DNA of 64,000 nucleotides from NCBI RefSeq assembly GCF_041435195.1, contig NZ_CP108106.1, forward strand, positions 7,267,001 to 7,331,000, read 5' to 3'. This DNA is from Streptomyces sp. NBC_00224 (GTDB taxonomy: Bacteria; Actinomycetota; Actinomycetes; Streptomycetales; Streptomycetaceae). The notes below the pieces were generated by a model. It was not told the DNA's origin and ran no database searches. It saw only the letters and a program-made list of their open reading frames with translations. The translations under genes were made by a program, and so were the position numbers. Shown piece by piece: positions 35,829 to 44,425 of this stretch (position 1 is the first letter of the stretch; every line of letters starts with the position of its first letter).

Positions 35829-36719
35829 TCACGGCTGCGAGCGGCCCGCGAAGTACGTCGCGATCATGTCCTCCTCGCCATGCCCCGCCGACTGCGCCCG
35901 GGTGAACCGCGCGGCGGACGCGGTCATCAGGTCGAGCCGTACGCCCGTGCGCTCGGCCGCTTCGAGGATCAGCCGTGCGTCCTTGAGCGCGGTCGAGAGC
36001 GCGAAGCTGGGGGTGAGGTCGCCGGAGAGCAGGGCCGCCGACTTGCCCTGGAGGTACGCGCTGTCCAGCGGCCCGCCCGCCATGGCGTCCAGGAACACCT
36101 TGGGGTCGAGTTCGAGTGCCTCGGCGAGGTTGAGGCACTCGGCGACGCTGTTCACCAGGTTGATCACCCACGTGTTGACGACCAGCTTCAGCCGGGAGGC
36201 CGCGCCCGGCTCCTCGCCCGCCCGGATGGTGCGCTGCCCGATCGCCTCCAGGACGGGCGCGGCGGCCTCCTGGGCCTCCTGCGGACCGGCGACGAAGACG
36301 GTGAGCTCGCCCCGCTCGGCCGGGAGCCGGGTGCCGGCCACCGGCGCGTCGAGATAGGCGAGGCCCAACTCGGCCGCACGCGCGGCGAGTTCGGTGGACG
36401 CCTCCGGGCCGACCGTGGCGCACTGGAGCCACAGGGTGCCGGGGGTCAGGCCCGGCGCGGCCGCCTCGATCGTCTCCGCGACCGAGAGGCCGTCGTGCAG
36501 CATGGTCAGGACGACGTCCGCGCCGCTCACCGCCTCCTCGGGGCTCGCGCAGACATGCGCCCCGTCGGCGGCGAGCGGCGCGGCCTTGGCGTGCGTACGG
36601 TTCCAGACGCGCACCGGCAGCCCCGCGCGCAGCAGGCTGCGGGCCATGCCCGCGCCCATGATCCCGGTGCCGAGGACGGCGACGGTCGGGCGGTCGGGGG
36701 CGGTGCTGGGGACGGACAT
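35829..36719 (-). CDS. NAD(P)-dependent beta-hydroxyacid dehydrogenase (HIBADH/imine reductase type)
   Basis: 296 residues. Rossmann start VAVLGTGIMGAGMARSLLRAGLPV, substrate-loop DAPVAGTRLPAERGELTVFVAG and the region LKLVVNTWVINLVNSVAE with the catalytic lysine. Family members oxidise 3-hydroxyisobutyrate, glycerate or related acids. AAGGAGA lies 8 bases before the ATG. Transcribed in the same direction as pcaV and 88 bp downstream of it, so the two may share a message. Confidence 0.9.
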   Translation of the reverse strand: MSVPSTAPDRPTVAVLGTGIMGAGMARSLLRAGLPVRVWNRTHAKAAPLAADGAHVCASPEEAVSGADVVLTMLHDGLSVAETIEAAAPGLTPGTLWLQCATVGPEASTELAARAAELGLAYLDAPVAGTRLPAERGELTVFVAGPQEAQEAAAPVLEAIGQRTIRAGEEPGAASRLKLVVNTWVINLVNSVAECLNLAEALELDPKVFLDAMAGGPLDSAYLQGKSAALLSGDLTPSFALSTALKDARLILEAAERTGVRLDLMTASAARFTRAQSAGHGEEDMIATYFAGRSQP

Positions 36720-36807
36720 GGCGGGTCTCCTTCGTCGGGCGCGGTCCCGTGCGTACCGGACCAGCTTGGCGTCCGAAGGGGGCGGCGGTGTGGATCGCCT
36801 CGCCCGG

Positions 36808-37269
36808 TCAGCTCGCCTCCGCCTCCTCGCCGGCGTCGCCCAGGACCTCGGCCGCGTCCGCGACCCGGCGCAGCAGGTCGAGGAAGACGGTCTGTTCGGC
36901 GGGGGCCAGCGGGGCGAGGAAGACCTCGTTCATCCGGCCGGTGCGGACGGTGAGTTCGCGGTGCACGGCGCGGCCCTCGTCGGTGACGGCGAGCCGGGAG
37001 CGGCGGCCGTCGCGCGGGTCGCGCGTCTTGCGCAGCAGGCCGCGCCGGGTGAGCCGGCTGATGACCTCGGCGATGGTCGACCGGTCCAGGCCCACGCGCT
37101 CGCCGACGGTCCGCTGGTCCAGGCCCGGGGAGGCGACCAGGGTGTTGAGGACGGCGAACTGGGGGGAGGTGGTCCGCTCGGAGACCATGGTGTTCCAGAG
37201 CAGATAGTGGACCTGCTGGAGCCGCCGGGCCAGATGTCCGGGGTGGCCGCTCAAGTCGACTGCGGACAC
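36808..37269 (-). CDS. pcaV: MarR-type repressor PcaV of protocatechuate catabolism
   Basis: 153 residues. VDLSGHPGHLARRLQQVHYLLWNTMVSE and SPQFAVLNTLVASPGLDQRTVGERVGLDRSTIAEVISRL resemble PcaV of S. coelicolor closely. With the GTG start chosen here (AGAGGAA upstream) the arginine known to contact protocatechuate in PcaV falls at position 15, as in that protein; a longer frame starts at 37317. The gene is divergent from the pca operon, as in other Streptomyces, and palindromes lie between. Expected to repress pcaI onward until protocatechuate binds. Confidence 0.9.
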   Translation of the reverse strand: MSAVDLSGHPGHLARRLQQVHYLLWNTMVSERTTSPQFAVLNTLVASPGLDQRTVGERVGLDRSTIAEVISRLTRRGLLRKTRDPRDGRRSRLAVTDEGRAVHRELTVRTGRMNEVFLAPLAPAEQTVFLDLLRRVADAAEVLGDAGEEAEAS

Positions 37270-37326
37270 GGCGTGTTCCTCTCGTGCTGCCGCTCGGTAG
37301 CGAGCGCTTTCGGTCAACCGCGTACG

Positions 37327-37357
37327 GTCAAGTGTTCAGCACACTGAGGGTGTTGAC
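37327..37357. promoter_or_regulatory. Candidate PcaV operator, imperfect palindrome
   Basis: A 31-base imperfect palindrome with matching ends GTCAA/TTGAC and core CAG-CACA-CTG, 57 bases upstream of the pcaV start. Confidence 0.4.
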
Positions 37358-37390
37358 CCGTCCGACTCGTCCCGTTAGCTTCGGAAGGCG

Positions 37391-37427
37391 GTAGGTGCTC
37401 AGTGCACTGACTAAACACTGAGCCTAC
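37391..37427. promoter_or_regulatory. Candidate PcaV operator, 12-bp arms
   Basis: GTAGG(TG)CTCAGTG pairs with CACTGAGCCTAC (12 bp with a 2-base bulge) around a spacer; the core also holds CAGTGCACTG. It lies 33 bases before pcaI, where repression of the operon is expected. Confidence 0.5.
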
Positions 37428-37459
37428 CGCTACGGGGAAGCGAAGGGCAGGGGGAAGCA

Positions 37460-38263
37460 ATGGCCGAAATTCGAGGGCTGCGCGAGGCGGTGGCCGACCT
37501 GATCCGCGACGGGGACACGGTCGCCATGGAGGGGTTCACCCATCTCATTCCGTTCGCGGCGGCCCATGAGGTCATCCGGCAGGGCATCACCGATCTCACT
37601 CTGGTGCGGATGACCCCGGACGTGATCTACGACCAGCTCATCGGGGCGGGGCTGGCCAGGAAGCTGGTGTTCTCCTGGGGCGGCAACCCGGGGGTCGGCT
37701 CGCTGCACCGCTTCCGCGACGCGGTCGAGAACGGCTGGCCGCGGCCGCTGGAGCTGGACGAGCACAGCCACGCGGGCATGGCCAACCGCTATGCGGCGGG
37801 CGCCTCGCGGCTGCCGTTCGCGCTGCTCAACGGCTACCGGGGGAGCGATCTGGGACGCCGTACGACAACGCTGTCAACCGTCGACTGCCCCTTCACCGGG
37901 CAGGAGCTGGCGGCGGTCGCCGCGGTCAACCCGGACGTCACGGTCATCCACGCCCAGCAGGCCGACCGCGAGGGCAACGTCCAGCTGTGGGGGCTCGCCG
38001 GGGTGCAGAAGGAGGCGGTCCTCGCGGCCGAGCGGGTGCTCGTCACCGTCGAGGAGCTCGTCGAGGTGCTGGAGCCGCGCCCGGGCGGCGTGGTGCTGCC
38101 GGGCTGGGTCGTCGACGCCGTCGCCTGGGTGCCCGGCGGCGCCCATCCCTCGTACGCCGCGGGGTACTCGGAGCGGGACAACGACTACTACCGGGAGTGG
38201 GACCACGTCTCGCGGGACCGGGGCGTGTTCCAGCAGTGGCTCAAGGAGTGTGTGACCGGATGA
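37460..38263 (+). CDS. pcaI: 3-oxoadipate CoA-transferase subunit A (PcaI)
   Basis: 267 residues. Alpha subunit of the succinyl-CoA:3-oxoadipate CoA-transferase. LREAVADLIRDGDTVAMEGFTHLIPFAAAHEVIRQG, the glycine-rich FSWGGNPGVGSLHRFRDA and ADREGNVQLWGL are the blocks of class I CoA-transferase A chains. It moves CoA onto 3-oxoadipate near the end of the protocatechuate branch. First gene of the operon, divergent from pcaV; GGGGGAAG precedes the ATG. The stop overlaps pcaJ by 4 bp. Confidence 0.95.
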   Translation: MAEIRGLREAVADLIRDGDTVAMEGFTHLIPFAAAHEVIRQGITDLTLVRMTPDVIYDQLIGAGLARKLVFSWGGNPGVGSLHRFRDAVENGWPRPLELDEHSHAGMANRYAAGASRLPFALLNGYRGSDLGRRTTTLSTVDCPFTGQELAAVAAVNPDVTVIHAQQADREGNVQLWGLAGVQKEAVLAAERVLVTVEELVEVLEPRPGGVVLPGWVVDAVAWVPGGAHPSYAAGYSERDNDYYREWDHVSRDRGVFQQWLKECVTG

Positions 38264-39027
38264 GCGACGGGCCGGGCCGGGGCCGCCTCGGCGGCGAGGT
38301 GCTGATGGAGGTGGGCGCGGCGCGGGCCCTCGCGGGCGCGCGGACGTGCTTCGTGGGCATCGGACTGCCGTCCACGGCCGCCAACCTCGCCCGCCGGGTG
38401 CACAACCCCGGTCTGGTCCTGATCTACGAGTCGGGGGCCATCGGCGCCAAGCCGTCCCGGCTGCCGCTCTCCATCGGCGACGGCGAACTCGCCGACACCG
38501 CCGACGCGCTGGTCCCGGTGACCGAGATGTTCAACTACTGGCTCCAGGGCGGCCGCATCGACGTCGGTTTCCTCGGCGCGGCCCAGCTGGACCGGTACGC
38601 CAACATCAACACGACCGAGGTGGACCGGGGTTCCGGCCGCCCGCGGGGGCGGCTGCCCGGTGCGGGCGGCGCCCCCGAGATCGCCGCGCACTGCGGCGAG
38701 GTGCTGATCGCGCTGCGCCACTCGCCGCGCACCCTGGTCGAGCGCCTCGACTTCGTCACCACCCTGGGCCACGGGAGCGGCCCCGGCGACCGCGCCCGCC
38801 ACGGGCTGCGCGGCCGGGGCCCGGTCGCCGTCATCACCGACCTCGGCGTCCTGCGCCCGGACCCGGAGACCGCCGAACTGGTCCTGACCGAGGTGCACCC
38901 CGGCGTCACCGTCGACCAGGTGCGGGAGGCGACGGGGTGGCCGCTGCGGACCGCCGACCGGGTGGGGGTGACCCCACCGCCCAGCGAAGTGGAGCTGAAG
39001 GAGCTGAGCGCTCTCAAATCGGCCTGA
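38260..39027 (+). CDS. pcaJ: 3-oxoadipate CoA-transferase subunit B (PcaJ)
   Basis: 255 residues. The catalytic glutamate lies in LIYESGAIGAKP, the E-x-G site where the glutamyl-CoA intermediate forms in class I CoA-transferase B chains. CFVGIGLPSTAANLARRVHNP and GRIDVGFLGAAQLDRYANINTT are the other family blocks. It pairs with PcaI, with an ATGA overlap. In S. coelicolor the thiolase gene pcaF follows; here pcaH begins only 11 bp after this stop. Confidence 0.95.
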   Translation: MSDGPGRGRLGGEVLMEVGAARALAGARTCFVGIGLPSTAANLARRVHNPGLVLIYESGAIGAKPSRLPLSIGDGELADTADALVPVTEMFNYWLQGGRIDVGFLGAAQLDRYANINTTEVDRGSGRPRGRLPGAGGAPEIAAHCGEVLIALRHSPRTLVERLDFVTTLGHGSGPGDRARHGLRGRGPVAVITDLGVLRPDPETAELVLTEVHPGVTVDQVREATGWPLRTADRVGVTPPPSEVELKELSALKSA

Positions 39028-39038
39028 AGGAGGCAGGG

Positions 39039-39815
39039 ATGACATCTCGTCAGCAGTACGGGGCACCGCCCGGCGGTCTCGATCAGCATGTCATCGACAC
39101 GGAGGCGGCCGACGCCCGGGCCGCGGTGCGGGGCGCCGGCCATCCGCCGCGCGACTTCCCGCCGTACGTGGGCAGCCGGCTGCGCCATCCACGGCGCCCG
39201 CCCGTGCCGGTGCGCGACCCGGAGGCCGTCGAGCTGCGCGGGCCGGTCTTCGGCGCCACCGACGTCGGCCCGCTCGACCACGATCTGACCGTGCACCACC
39301 GGGGCGAGCCGCTGGGGGAGCGCATCACGGTGAGCGGCCGGATCCTGGACCGCCGGGGGCGGCCGGTGGCGGGTCAGCTGACCGAGATCTGGCAGGCCAA
39401 CGCGGCCGGGCGGTACGCCCATCAGCTCGACCGGCACCGCGCGCCCCTCGACCCGCACTTCACCGGCTTCGGCCGCTGCCTCACCGACGCGGACGGGCGC
39501 TACTCCTTCACCACCGTCAAGCCGGGCGCCTACCCCTGGCAGAACCACGAGAACGCCTGGCGGCCCGCGCACATCCACTTCTCGCTCTTCGGGACCGCCT
39601 TCACCCAGCGGCTGATCACCCAGATGTACTTCCCGGGCGACCCGCTGCTGAACTACGACCCGATCCTGCTCTCGGTCCCCGAGGAGGCCGCGCGGCGGCG
39701 TCTGGTCGCGGCGTACGATCCCGAACTGTCGGTCCCCGACTGGTCGTTGGGCTACCGCTGGGACATCGTCCTCGACGGCCCCTCGGCCACCTCGTTCGCG
39801 GAGGGGGAGCAGTGA
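39039..39815 (+). CDS. pcaH: Protocatechuate 3,4-dioxygenase beta subunit (PcaH)
   Basis: 258 residues. The non-heme Fe(III) ligands are all present: Tyr in ANAAGRYAHQ, Tyr in KPGAYPWQN, and two His in WRPAHIHFSL. With PcaG it opens the ring of protocatechuate between the hydroxyls to 3-carboxy-cis,cis-muconate. An AAGGAGGCAGGG ribosome site precedes the ATG. The gene overlaps pcaG by 4 bp. Confidence 0.96.
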   Translation: MTSRQQYGAPPGGLDQHVIDTEAADARAAVRGAGHPPRDFPPYVGSRLRHPRRPPVPVRDPEAVELRGPVFGATDVGPLDHDLTVHHRGEPLGERITVSGRILDRRGRPVAGQLTEIWQANAAGRYAHQLDRHRAPLDPHFTGFGRCLTDADGRYSFTTVKPGAYPWQNHENAWRPAHIHFSLFGTAFTQRLITQMYFPGDPLLNYDPILLSVPEEAARRRLVAAYDPELSVPDWSLGYRWDIVLDGPSATSFAEGEQ

Positions 39816-40333
39816 GGCACCCGACGCCCTCCCAGACCATCGGCCCCTTCTACGGCCACGCCCTGCCCTTCGCGGGCGGCGAGGCGATGGCCCCGCCGGG
39901 TCACCCGGACACCGTCACGCTGCACGGCCACGTCTACGACGGCGAGGGCGAGCCCGTGCCGGACGCCCTCCTGGAGTTCTGGCAGCCGGGGCCCGACGGC
40001 TCCGGGACCGGGAAGCCCGGTTCCCTCGGCCGCAACGGGGTCGACTTCACCGGCTTCGGCCGGGTCCCCACCGACGCGGCCGGCCACTGGACCGTCCGCA
40101 CACTGGCGCCCGCCGGGGTCCCGTACCTCTGCGTCGCGGTGTTCGCGCGGGGCCTGCTGCACCACCTCTTCACCCGGGTGTATCTGACCGGGGCGCCGGA
40201 TGCGCTGCTCGACTCCCTGGAGCCGGAGCTGCGCCGCACGCTGGTGGCGTTGCCCGACCCGGGAGCGCGCGGCCACCGCTTCGACATCCACCTCCAGGGT
40301 GCGAAGGAGACGGTGTTCCTTGAGTTCCGCTGA
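39812..40333 (+). CDS. pcaG: Protocatechuate 3,4-dioxygenase alpha subunit (PcaG)
   Basis: 173 residues, the non-catalytic but substrate-shaping partner of PcaH. TPSQTIGPFYGHALPFAGG, GEPVPDALLEFWQPGPDG and DFTGFGRVPTDAAGHWTV are alpha-chain blocks; the iron ligands are absent as expected. GTG start with a 4-bp overlap of pcaH, and the 3' end overlaps pcaL by 14 bp. In S. coelicolor pcaB lies between pcaG and pcaL. Confidence 0.95.
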   Translation: MRHPTPSQTIGPFYGHALPFAGGEAMAPPGHPDTVTLHGHVYDGEGEPVPDALLEFWQPGPDGSGTGKPGSLGRNGVDFTGFGRVPTDAAGHWTVRTLAPAGVPYLCVAVFARGLLHHLFTRVYLTGAPDALLDSLEPELRRTLVALPDPGARGHRFDIHLQGAKETVFLEFR

Positions 40334-41465
40334 CCCCGGGGACGCAGGGCTCCTCCACCACCGCTGCGAAGGCCCGGCGGGCGGCCCGGTGCTGGTCCTC
40401 GGGCCCGCGCTGGGGACGTCCACGGCCGTGTGGGACGGCGTCGCCCCCGGACTCGCCGCCACCCACCGGGTCGTACGGTGGGACCTGCCCGGCCACGGGG
40501 GCTCGCCCGCCGCGCTGATCGGGCCGGGCGCCGGCGTCGGGGACCTCGCCCGCCTCGTGCTCCGCCTCGCCGACTCGCTGGGCGTCCGCGGCTTCTCGTA
40601 CGCGGGGGTCTCGCTCGGCGGGGCCGTCGGGATGTGGCTCGCCGCGCACCATCCGGACCGCGTCGACCGGCTCGCCGTGGTCTGCGCCTCGGCGGACTTC
40701 GGCGGCCGGGAACCCTGGCACGAGCGCGCCGGCGTCGTACGCCGGGAGGGGATGGAGCCGGTCGCGGCGGGCGCGGCCGGGCGGTGGTTCACGCCCGGGT
40801 TCGAGGCGCCGGGCCCGCTCGCGGACCTGCGCGCCGCCGACCCGCGCGGCTACGCGGCGGCGTGCGACGCCCTGGCCGGGTACGACCTGCGGACGGAGCT
40901 GAAGAAGATCGCGGCGCCGACGCTGGTGGTCGCCGGGCGGGCCGACCCGGTCACCCCGCCCGCACACGCGCGCGAACTCGCGGACGCCGTTCCGGGAGCG
41001 TCGCTCGTAGAGATCGCGGGCGCCTCCCACCTGGCCCCGGTGGAGCGCCCCGAGGCCGTACTGGCCGCTCTGCGCGGCCACTTCGTGCCGCCCGCGCCCG
41101 GCGGCGCCGCGATCCGCCGGGAGGTCCTCGGGGACGCCCATGTCGACCGGGCCGAGGCCCGCACCGACGCCTTCACCGCCCGCTTCCAGGACCTCGTCAC
41201 CCGGTACGCCTGGGGCGAGATCTGGGGCGATCCGACGCTCACCCGGCGCGAGCGCAGCCTCATCACACTGACCGCGCTGGTGGCCCGCGGGCAGCTGGAC
41301 GAGCTGGCCCTCCATGTGCGGGCCGCGCGGCGCGGCGGGCTCACCCCGGACGAGATCGGCGCGGCCCTGCTGCAGACCGCGGTCTACTGCGGGGTGCCCG
41401 CCGCCAACTCCGCCTTCGCCGTGGCCCAGCGCGTGCTGGCCGAGCCGGTGGCGCAGGCGGAGTGA
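40320..41465 (+). CDS. pcaL: PcaL: fused 3-oxoadipate enol-lactonase and 4-carboxymuconolactone decarboxylase
   Basis: 381 residues. Residues ~1-255 are an alpha/beta hydrolase (PcaD) with nucleophile elbow GVSLGGAVG, and residues ~260-381 are a carboxymuconolactone decarboxylase (PcaC) with TRRERSLITLTALVARGQLDELALH. The fusion performs two consecutive steps, giving 3-oxoadipate, and is typical of actinomycetes. TTG start inside pcaG, AAGGAG ten bases upstream. Last gene of the operon; only 7 bp separate its stop from the convergent membrane-protein gene. PcaB, which makes its substrate, is not in the window. Confidence 0.95.
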   Translation: MSSADPGDAGLLHHRCEGPAGGPVLVLGPALGTSTAVWDGVAPGLAATHRVVRWDLPGHGGSPAALIGPGAGVGDLARLVLRLADSLGVRGFSYAGVSLGGAVGMWLAAHHPDRVDRLAVVCASADFGGREPWHERAGVVRREGMEPVAAGAAGRWFTPGFEAPGPLADLRAADPRGYAAACDALAGYDLRTELKKIAAPTLVVAGRADPVTPPAHARELADAVPGASLVEIAGASHLAPVERPEAVLAALRGHFVPPAPGGAAIRREVLGDAHVDRAEARTDAFTARFQDLVTRYAWGEIWGDPTLTRRERSLITLTALVARGQLDELALHVRAARRGGLTPDEIGAALLQTAVYCGVPAANSAFAVAQRVLAEPVAQAE

Positions 41466-41472
41466 CGGACCG

Positions 41473-42234
41473 TCAGCCCTGTGGGGCGTACGACGGGCGG
41501 CCGCGGCCGCGGGTCAGCGCGTACCCGGCGACACCGGCGAGCGCGCCGAGTACACCGCCGACGGCCGTCCAGATCCAGCGGTCGGTCCACCAGCCGGACG
41601 ACCAGCCGTCCTCCGGCTCGGCCTTCGGGCCGCCCGCTCCCAGCGGGGTGGAGAGACTGCCGTCCACCGCCTTGGAGCCGCCCGTCTTCATGGTGGTCGG
41701 CTTCATCTCCGCCTTGACGGGCAGACCCCGCTCGGAGGCGGGCAGACCGACGGCGGTCAGCCGTACGAAATAGCTGCCCGGCAGCGGGTCGTTCGACCAG
41801 CCGTCGGCCCAGGCCCGCACCGGGCGCAGCGTGCAGGAGAGCGTCACGCTGGTGGCGTCGGGCGCGGCCGCGCGGGACTGCGCCCCGTACATGCACGGCT
41901 GGCGGCGGCGCAGCCCGTCGTACACGTCGATCCGCCAGGTCGTCGCCGCCTGGCGGCCGGCCGACGGCAGCGTCACCGTGGCGTCGACGGTGGGGCGCTG
42001 CCCCGCGTCGGCGGGGAAGACCCAGTACAGGTAGTCACCGCTCGACGCCGTCGCCGTGGCCTGCTGGCCCTGCTCGACGGGCGTCGCGGTACGGAACGTG
42101 GTGCCCGCCTCCGTCGGCGCGCCGGTGGACTTGCTCGGGCTGGGCGACGGCGTTCCGGCCAGCGCGGGGGCCGCCGGGGCGAGCAGCGCGGCGCCGGTGA
42201 GCAGCGCCGCGGCCAGCATCCTTGGGGTACGCAT
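41473..42234 (-). CDS. Secreted, C-terminally anchored protein, partner of the VWA protein
   Basis: 253 residues. Sec signal peptide (MRTPRMLAAALLTGAALLAPAAPALA), a Ser/Pro/Thr-rich stretch, a beta-rich extracellular region (TVDATVTLPSAGRQAATTWRIDVYDGLR) with a C...C pair likely forming a disulfide, and a C-terminal helix WIWTAVGGVLGALAGVAGYALTRG with a short basic tail. No enzyme motif. Its ATG overlaps the stop of the upstream VWA gene (TGATG), and the two share the extracellular 'sugar-free' beta module that also appears at the end of the VWA protein, so they probably work as a surface complex. Function unknown. Confidence 0.8.
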   Translation of the reverse strand: MRTPRMLAAALLTGAALLAPAAPALAGTPSPSPSKSTGAPTEAGTTFRTATPVEQGQQATATASSGDYLYWVFPADAGQRPTVDATVTLPSAGRQAATTWRIDVYDGLRRRQPCMYGAQSRAAAPDATSVTLSCTLRPVRAWADGWSNDPLPGSYFVRLTAVGLPASERGLPVKAEMKPTTMKTGGSKAVDGSLSTPLGAGGPKAEPEDGWSSGWWTDRWIWTAVGGVLGALAGVAGYALTRGRGRPSYAPQG

Positions 42235-43508
42235 CAGTTGGTCCTCCAGACAGCCACGCGCCAGCGCGAGATCCAGCCCCACAGCAGACCGGCGAGCAGG
42301 CCGGTGAGCACCAGGACGCCGAGCAGCCACCAGCCGCGGCCGAGGCCGAAGGCGGCCACGTCGGACGGCTGGTCGGGGCCGTCGACGATGTCCACGGTCA
42401 GCTCGACCGGCATGCCGGGCGTGGTCTTCACCGACGCGGGCGCCGAGAAGGAGTTGCTGACCTGGAGGCACACGGTCTCCACGGTGTCCTTATCGGCGTC
42501 GTCCTTGGCCTTCGGCTTCGGATAGCGCAGACCCGTCGAGATCAGGTCGGTGCGGCCGTCGCCCGCCTCGGAGCCGCGGACGATCTCCCGGCCGTGCCGG
42601 GTGACGGCCCGCATCAGGACGCCGTAGTCGTTGTTGACGGGGCGGTCGGCGCCGATGCTGACGGCGGCGCGCAGCTCCTGGCCGGGCTTGACATCGACCT
42701 TGTACCAGCGGTGCTCGCCGAACGTCTCACGGTCGGTGTACAGGCCGGGCTTGAGCTGGGGCGCGCTCTCGCAGCTCGCGGCGCCGTTGGTGGCGACCGG
42801 GACCACGACCGGGTCGGCGGCGCGGTCCACCGACTGCTTGACGCGGTCCTTGAGCTCGTCCTTGTGCTTCACCGCGGTGTACGTGCCGCCGGTCGCCTGG
42901 GCGATGCAGGTCAGCTGGTCACGGGTCTTGGCGTCCGGGTTGAGGCCGAGGGTGTCGATGACCAGGTGGATGCCCTGGGCGGCGATGTCGCGCGCCACCT
43001 CGCACGGGTCGAGCGGGGCGCAGGTGTCCTCGCCGTCCGTGATGAGCACGATCCGGCGGGTCGCCTCGCCGCCCTTGAGGTCCTGCGCCGCACCCTGGAG
43101 GGCGGGGCCGATCGGCGTCCAGCCGGTCGGGGCGAGCGTGGCGACGGCGGTCTTCGCCTCGGTGCGGTCCAGCGGGCCGACCGGGTACAGCTGGCGGGTG
43201 TCCTTGCAGCCGACCTGGCGGTCGTTGCCCGGGTAGTTGGCGCCGAGCGTGCGTATGCCGAGCTCGACCTCCGGCGGGACCGAGTCCAGTACGTCGTTGA
43301 AGGCCTGCTTGGCGACGGCGATCCGGGACTGGCCGTCGATGTCGCGGGCCCGCATCGAGCCGCTGACGTCGAGCACCAGCTCGACCTTGGGTGCGGCCTT
43401 CTGTGCGGGCGGTCCGTCGTCCGCGACCGCGTCGGCCGGGAGGATACCGGTGGCGAGGGTGGCGAGCAGCGCGCCCACCCCGGCCGCCAGCCGTTTTCTG
43501 GTGATCAT
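42234..43508 (-). CDS. Secreted membrane-anchored VWA-domain protein
   Basis: 424 residues. Signal peptide 1-29; a von Willebrand factor A domain from about residue 42 with the metal site DVSGSMRARD, the later Thr (GWTPIG) and Asp (TDGEDTCAPLDPC); then a beta-rich module; then a C-terminal helix GWWLLGVLVLTGLLAGLLWGW with a basic tail. VWA domains with intact DxSxS motifs bind protein partners through Mg2+. Two Cys pairs suggest disulfides outside the cell. First gene of a two-gene unit. Probable surface adhesion or sensing role; no direct evidence. Confidence 0.85.
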   Translation of the reverse strand: MITRKRLAAGVGALLATLATGILPADAVADDGPPAQKAAPKVELVLDVSGSMRARDIDGQSRIAVAKQAFNDVLDSVPPEVELGIRTLGANYPGNDRQVGCKDTRQLYPVGPLDRTEAKTAVATLAPTGWTPIGPALQGAAQDLKGGEATRRIVLITDGEDTCAPLDPCEVARDIAAQGIHLVIDTLGLNPDAKTRDQLTCIAQATGGTYTAVKHKDELKDRVKQSVDRAADPVVVPVATNGAASCESAPQLKPGLYTDRETFGEHRWYKVDVKPGQELRAAVSIGADRPVNNDYGVLMRAVTRHGREIVRGSEAGDGRTDLISTGLRYPKPKAKDDADKDTVETVCLQVSNSFSAPASVKTTPGMPVELTVDIVDGPDQPSDVAAFGLGRGWWLLGVLVLTGLLAGLLWGWISRWRVAVWRTN

Positions 43509-43597
43509 CGCCGGATCCTATGGAAGATCGTATCCCCGCCCAAATCCAGCGGTGCGGCGGCCGGTTCCCCCGCGAGGCGGGCCGAAGGGCGCCCAGG

Positions 43598-44275
43598 TCA
43601 GGGATCCGCCCGCTTCACGCTCTCCAGGAGCATGTCCAGCCACTCGGTTACCTTGTCCCGGTGCTTGTCCGTGGGGAGCTGGGCGGCCCGCCAGGCGATG
43701 CCGCGCACCCCGTGGTCCTGGAGCAGGCGCTCCAGCGGGTCCTCCCCGGCCGGGGCGAGCGCGTCGAGTTCGCGCTCCCGGTCGTGCTCGCGGGCGGCGA
43801 AGGCGTGCAGCAGCTCCTGCTCGGTGCGGAGCAGGGCGTCGCCCAGGGCCTCGCTGTCCTCGGCGGTGAGATAGCCCGCGTGGACCTTGAAGAAGCGCTG
43901 GATGGCGTCGCAGTGCTCCATGGTCGGGCGCCGGTCGCCGTTGATGAGCGCACCCGCCTGCTGCCGGGACATCCCGGCGCCGTCGGCTATCTCCTGCTGG
44001 GTGTAGGGGCGGCCGTTGGTTTTGAGCCGGGAGCGGCGCAGCGCTCCGAAGCGCTGGAGGAACCGGGCCTGGACGTCCGGCTCGCCGGCCTGGGCGCCGT
44101 CGAGCAGGGCCTGGACGACGTCGGCCGGAACACCCGAGGCGTCGGAGAGCTGGTGGACGTCGAAGACCTCTGCCTGGCTCATTCCGAGCTTGCGGGCCAG
44201 TTCGTCGACGCGGGCGGCGATGTCCCCCAGGGGGCCCGTGGCCGCCGGTCCCGGATCCGAGAAGCCGTCCGTCAC
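43598..44275 (-). CDS. XRE-type helix-turn-helix regulator
   Basis: 225 residues. The HTH is in the middle: RPYTQQEIADGAGMSRQQAGALINGDRRPTMEHCDAIQRFF, preceded by a helical region (DIAARVDELARKLGMSQAEVFDVHQLSDASGVP) and followed by a charged helical tail. Start is GTG, fixed by TAGGAG eight bases upstream; the frame is open a little further. It is divergent from the MmyB-type protein at 44546 across 270 bp that contain a perfect 14-bp palindrome. It may act with that sensor. Confidence 0.82.
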   Translation of the reverse strand: MTDGFSDPGPAATGPLGDIAARVDELARKLGMSQAEVFDVHQLSDASGVPADVVQALLDGAQAGEPDVQARFLQRFGALRRSRLKTNGRPYTQQEIADGAGMSRQQAGALINGDRRPTMEHCDAIQRFFKVHAGYLTAEDSEALGDALLRTEQELLHAFAAREHDRERELDALAPAGEDPLERLLQDHGVRGIAWRAAQLPTDKHRDKVTEWLDMLLESVKRADP

Positions 44276-44374
44276 CAGTAATTCTCCTAGATCACACGAG
44301 TTGCTCCGCACAGCTCGAACACAGAGTGAATATGTCCGGAGGCTACTTGCTCACGCCGTCGAGAACCAGAACTT

Positions 44375-44388
44375 GCCACAGCTGTGGC
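44375..44388. promoter_or_regulatory. Perfect palindrome GCCACAGCTGTGGC
   Basis: 14-base perfect palindrome in the divergent promoter region between the XRE gene and the MmyB-like gene; candidate operator for the XRE protein. Confidence 0.4.
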
Positions 44389-44425
44389 GTATTTGAGGCG
44401 TTCTCGGGCTGGAATGCCACGATGG

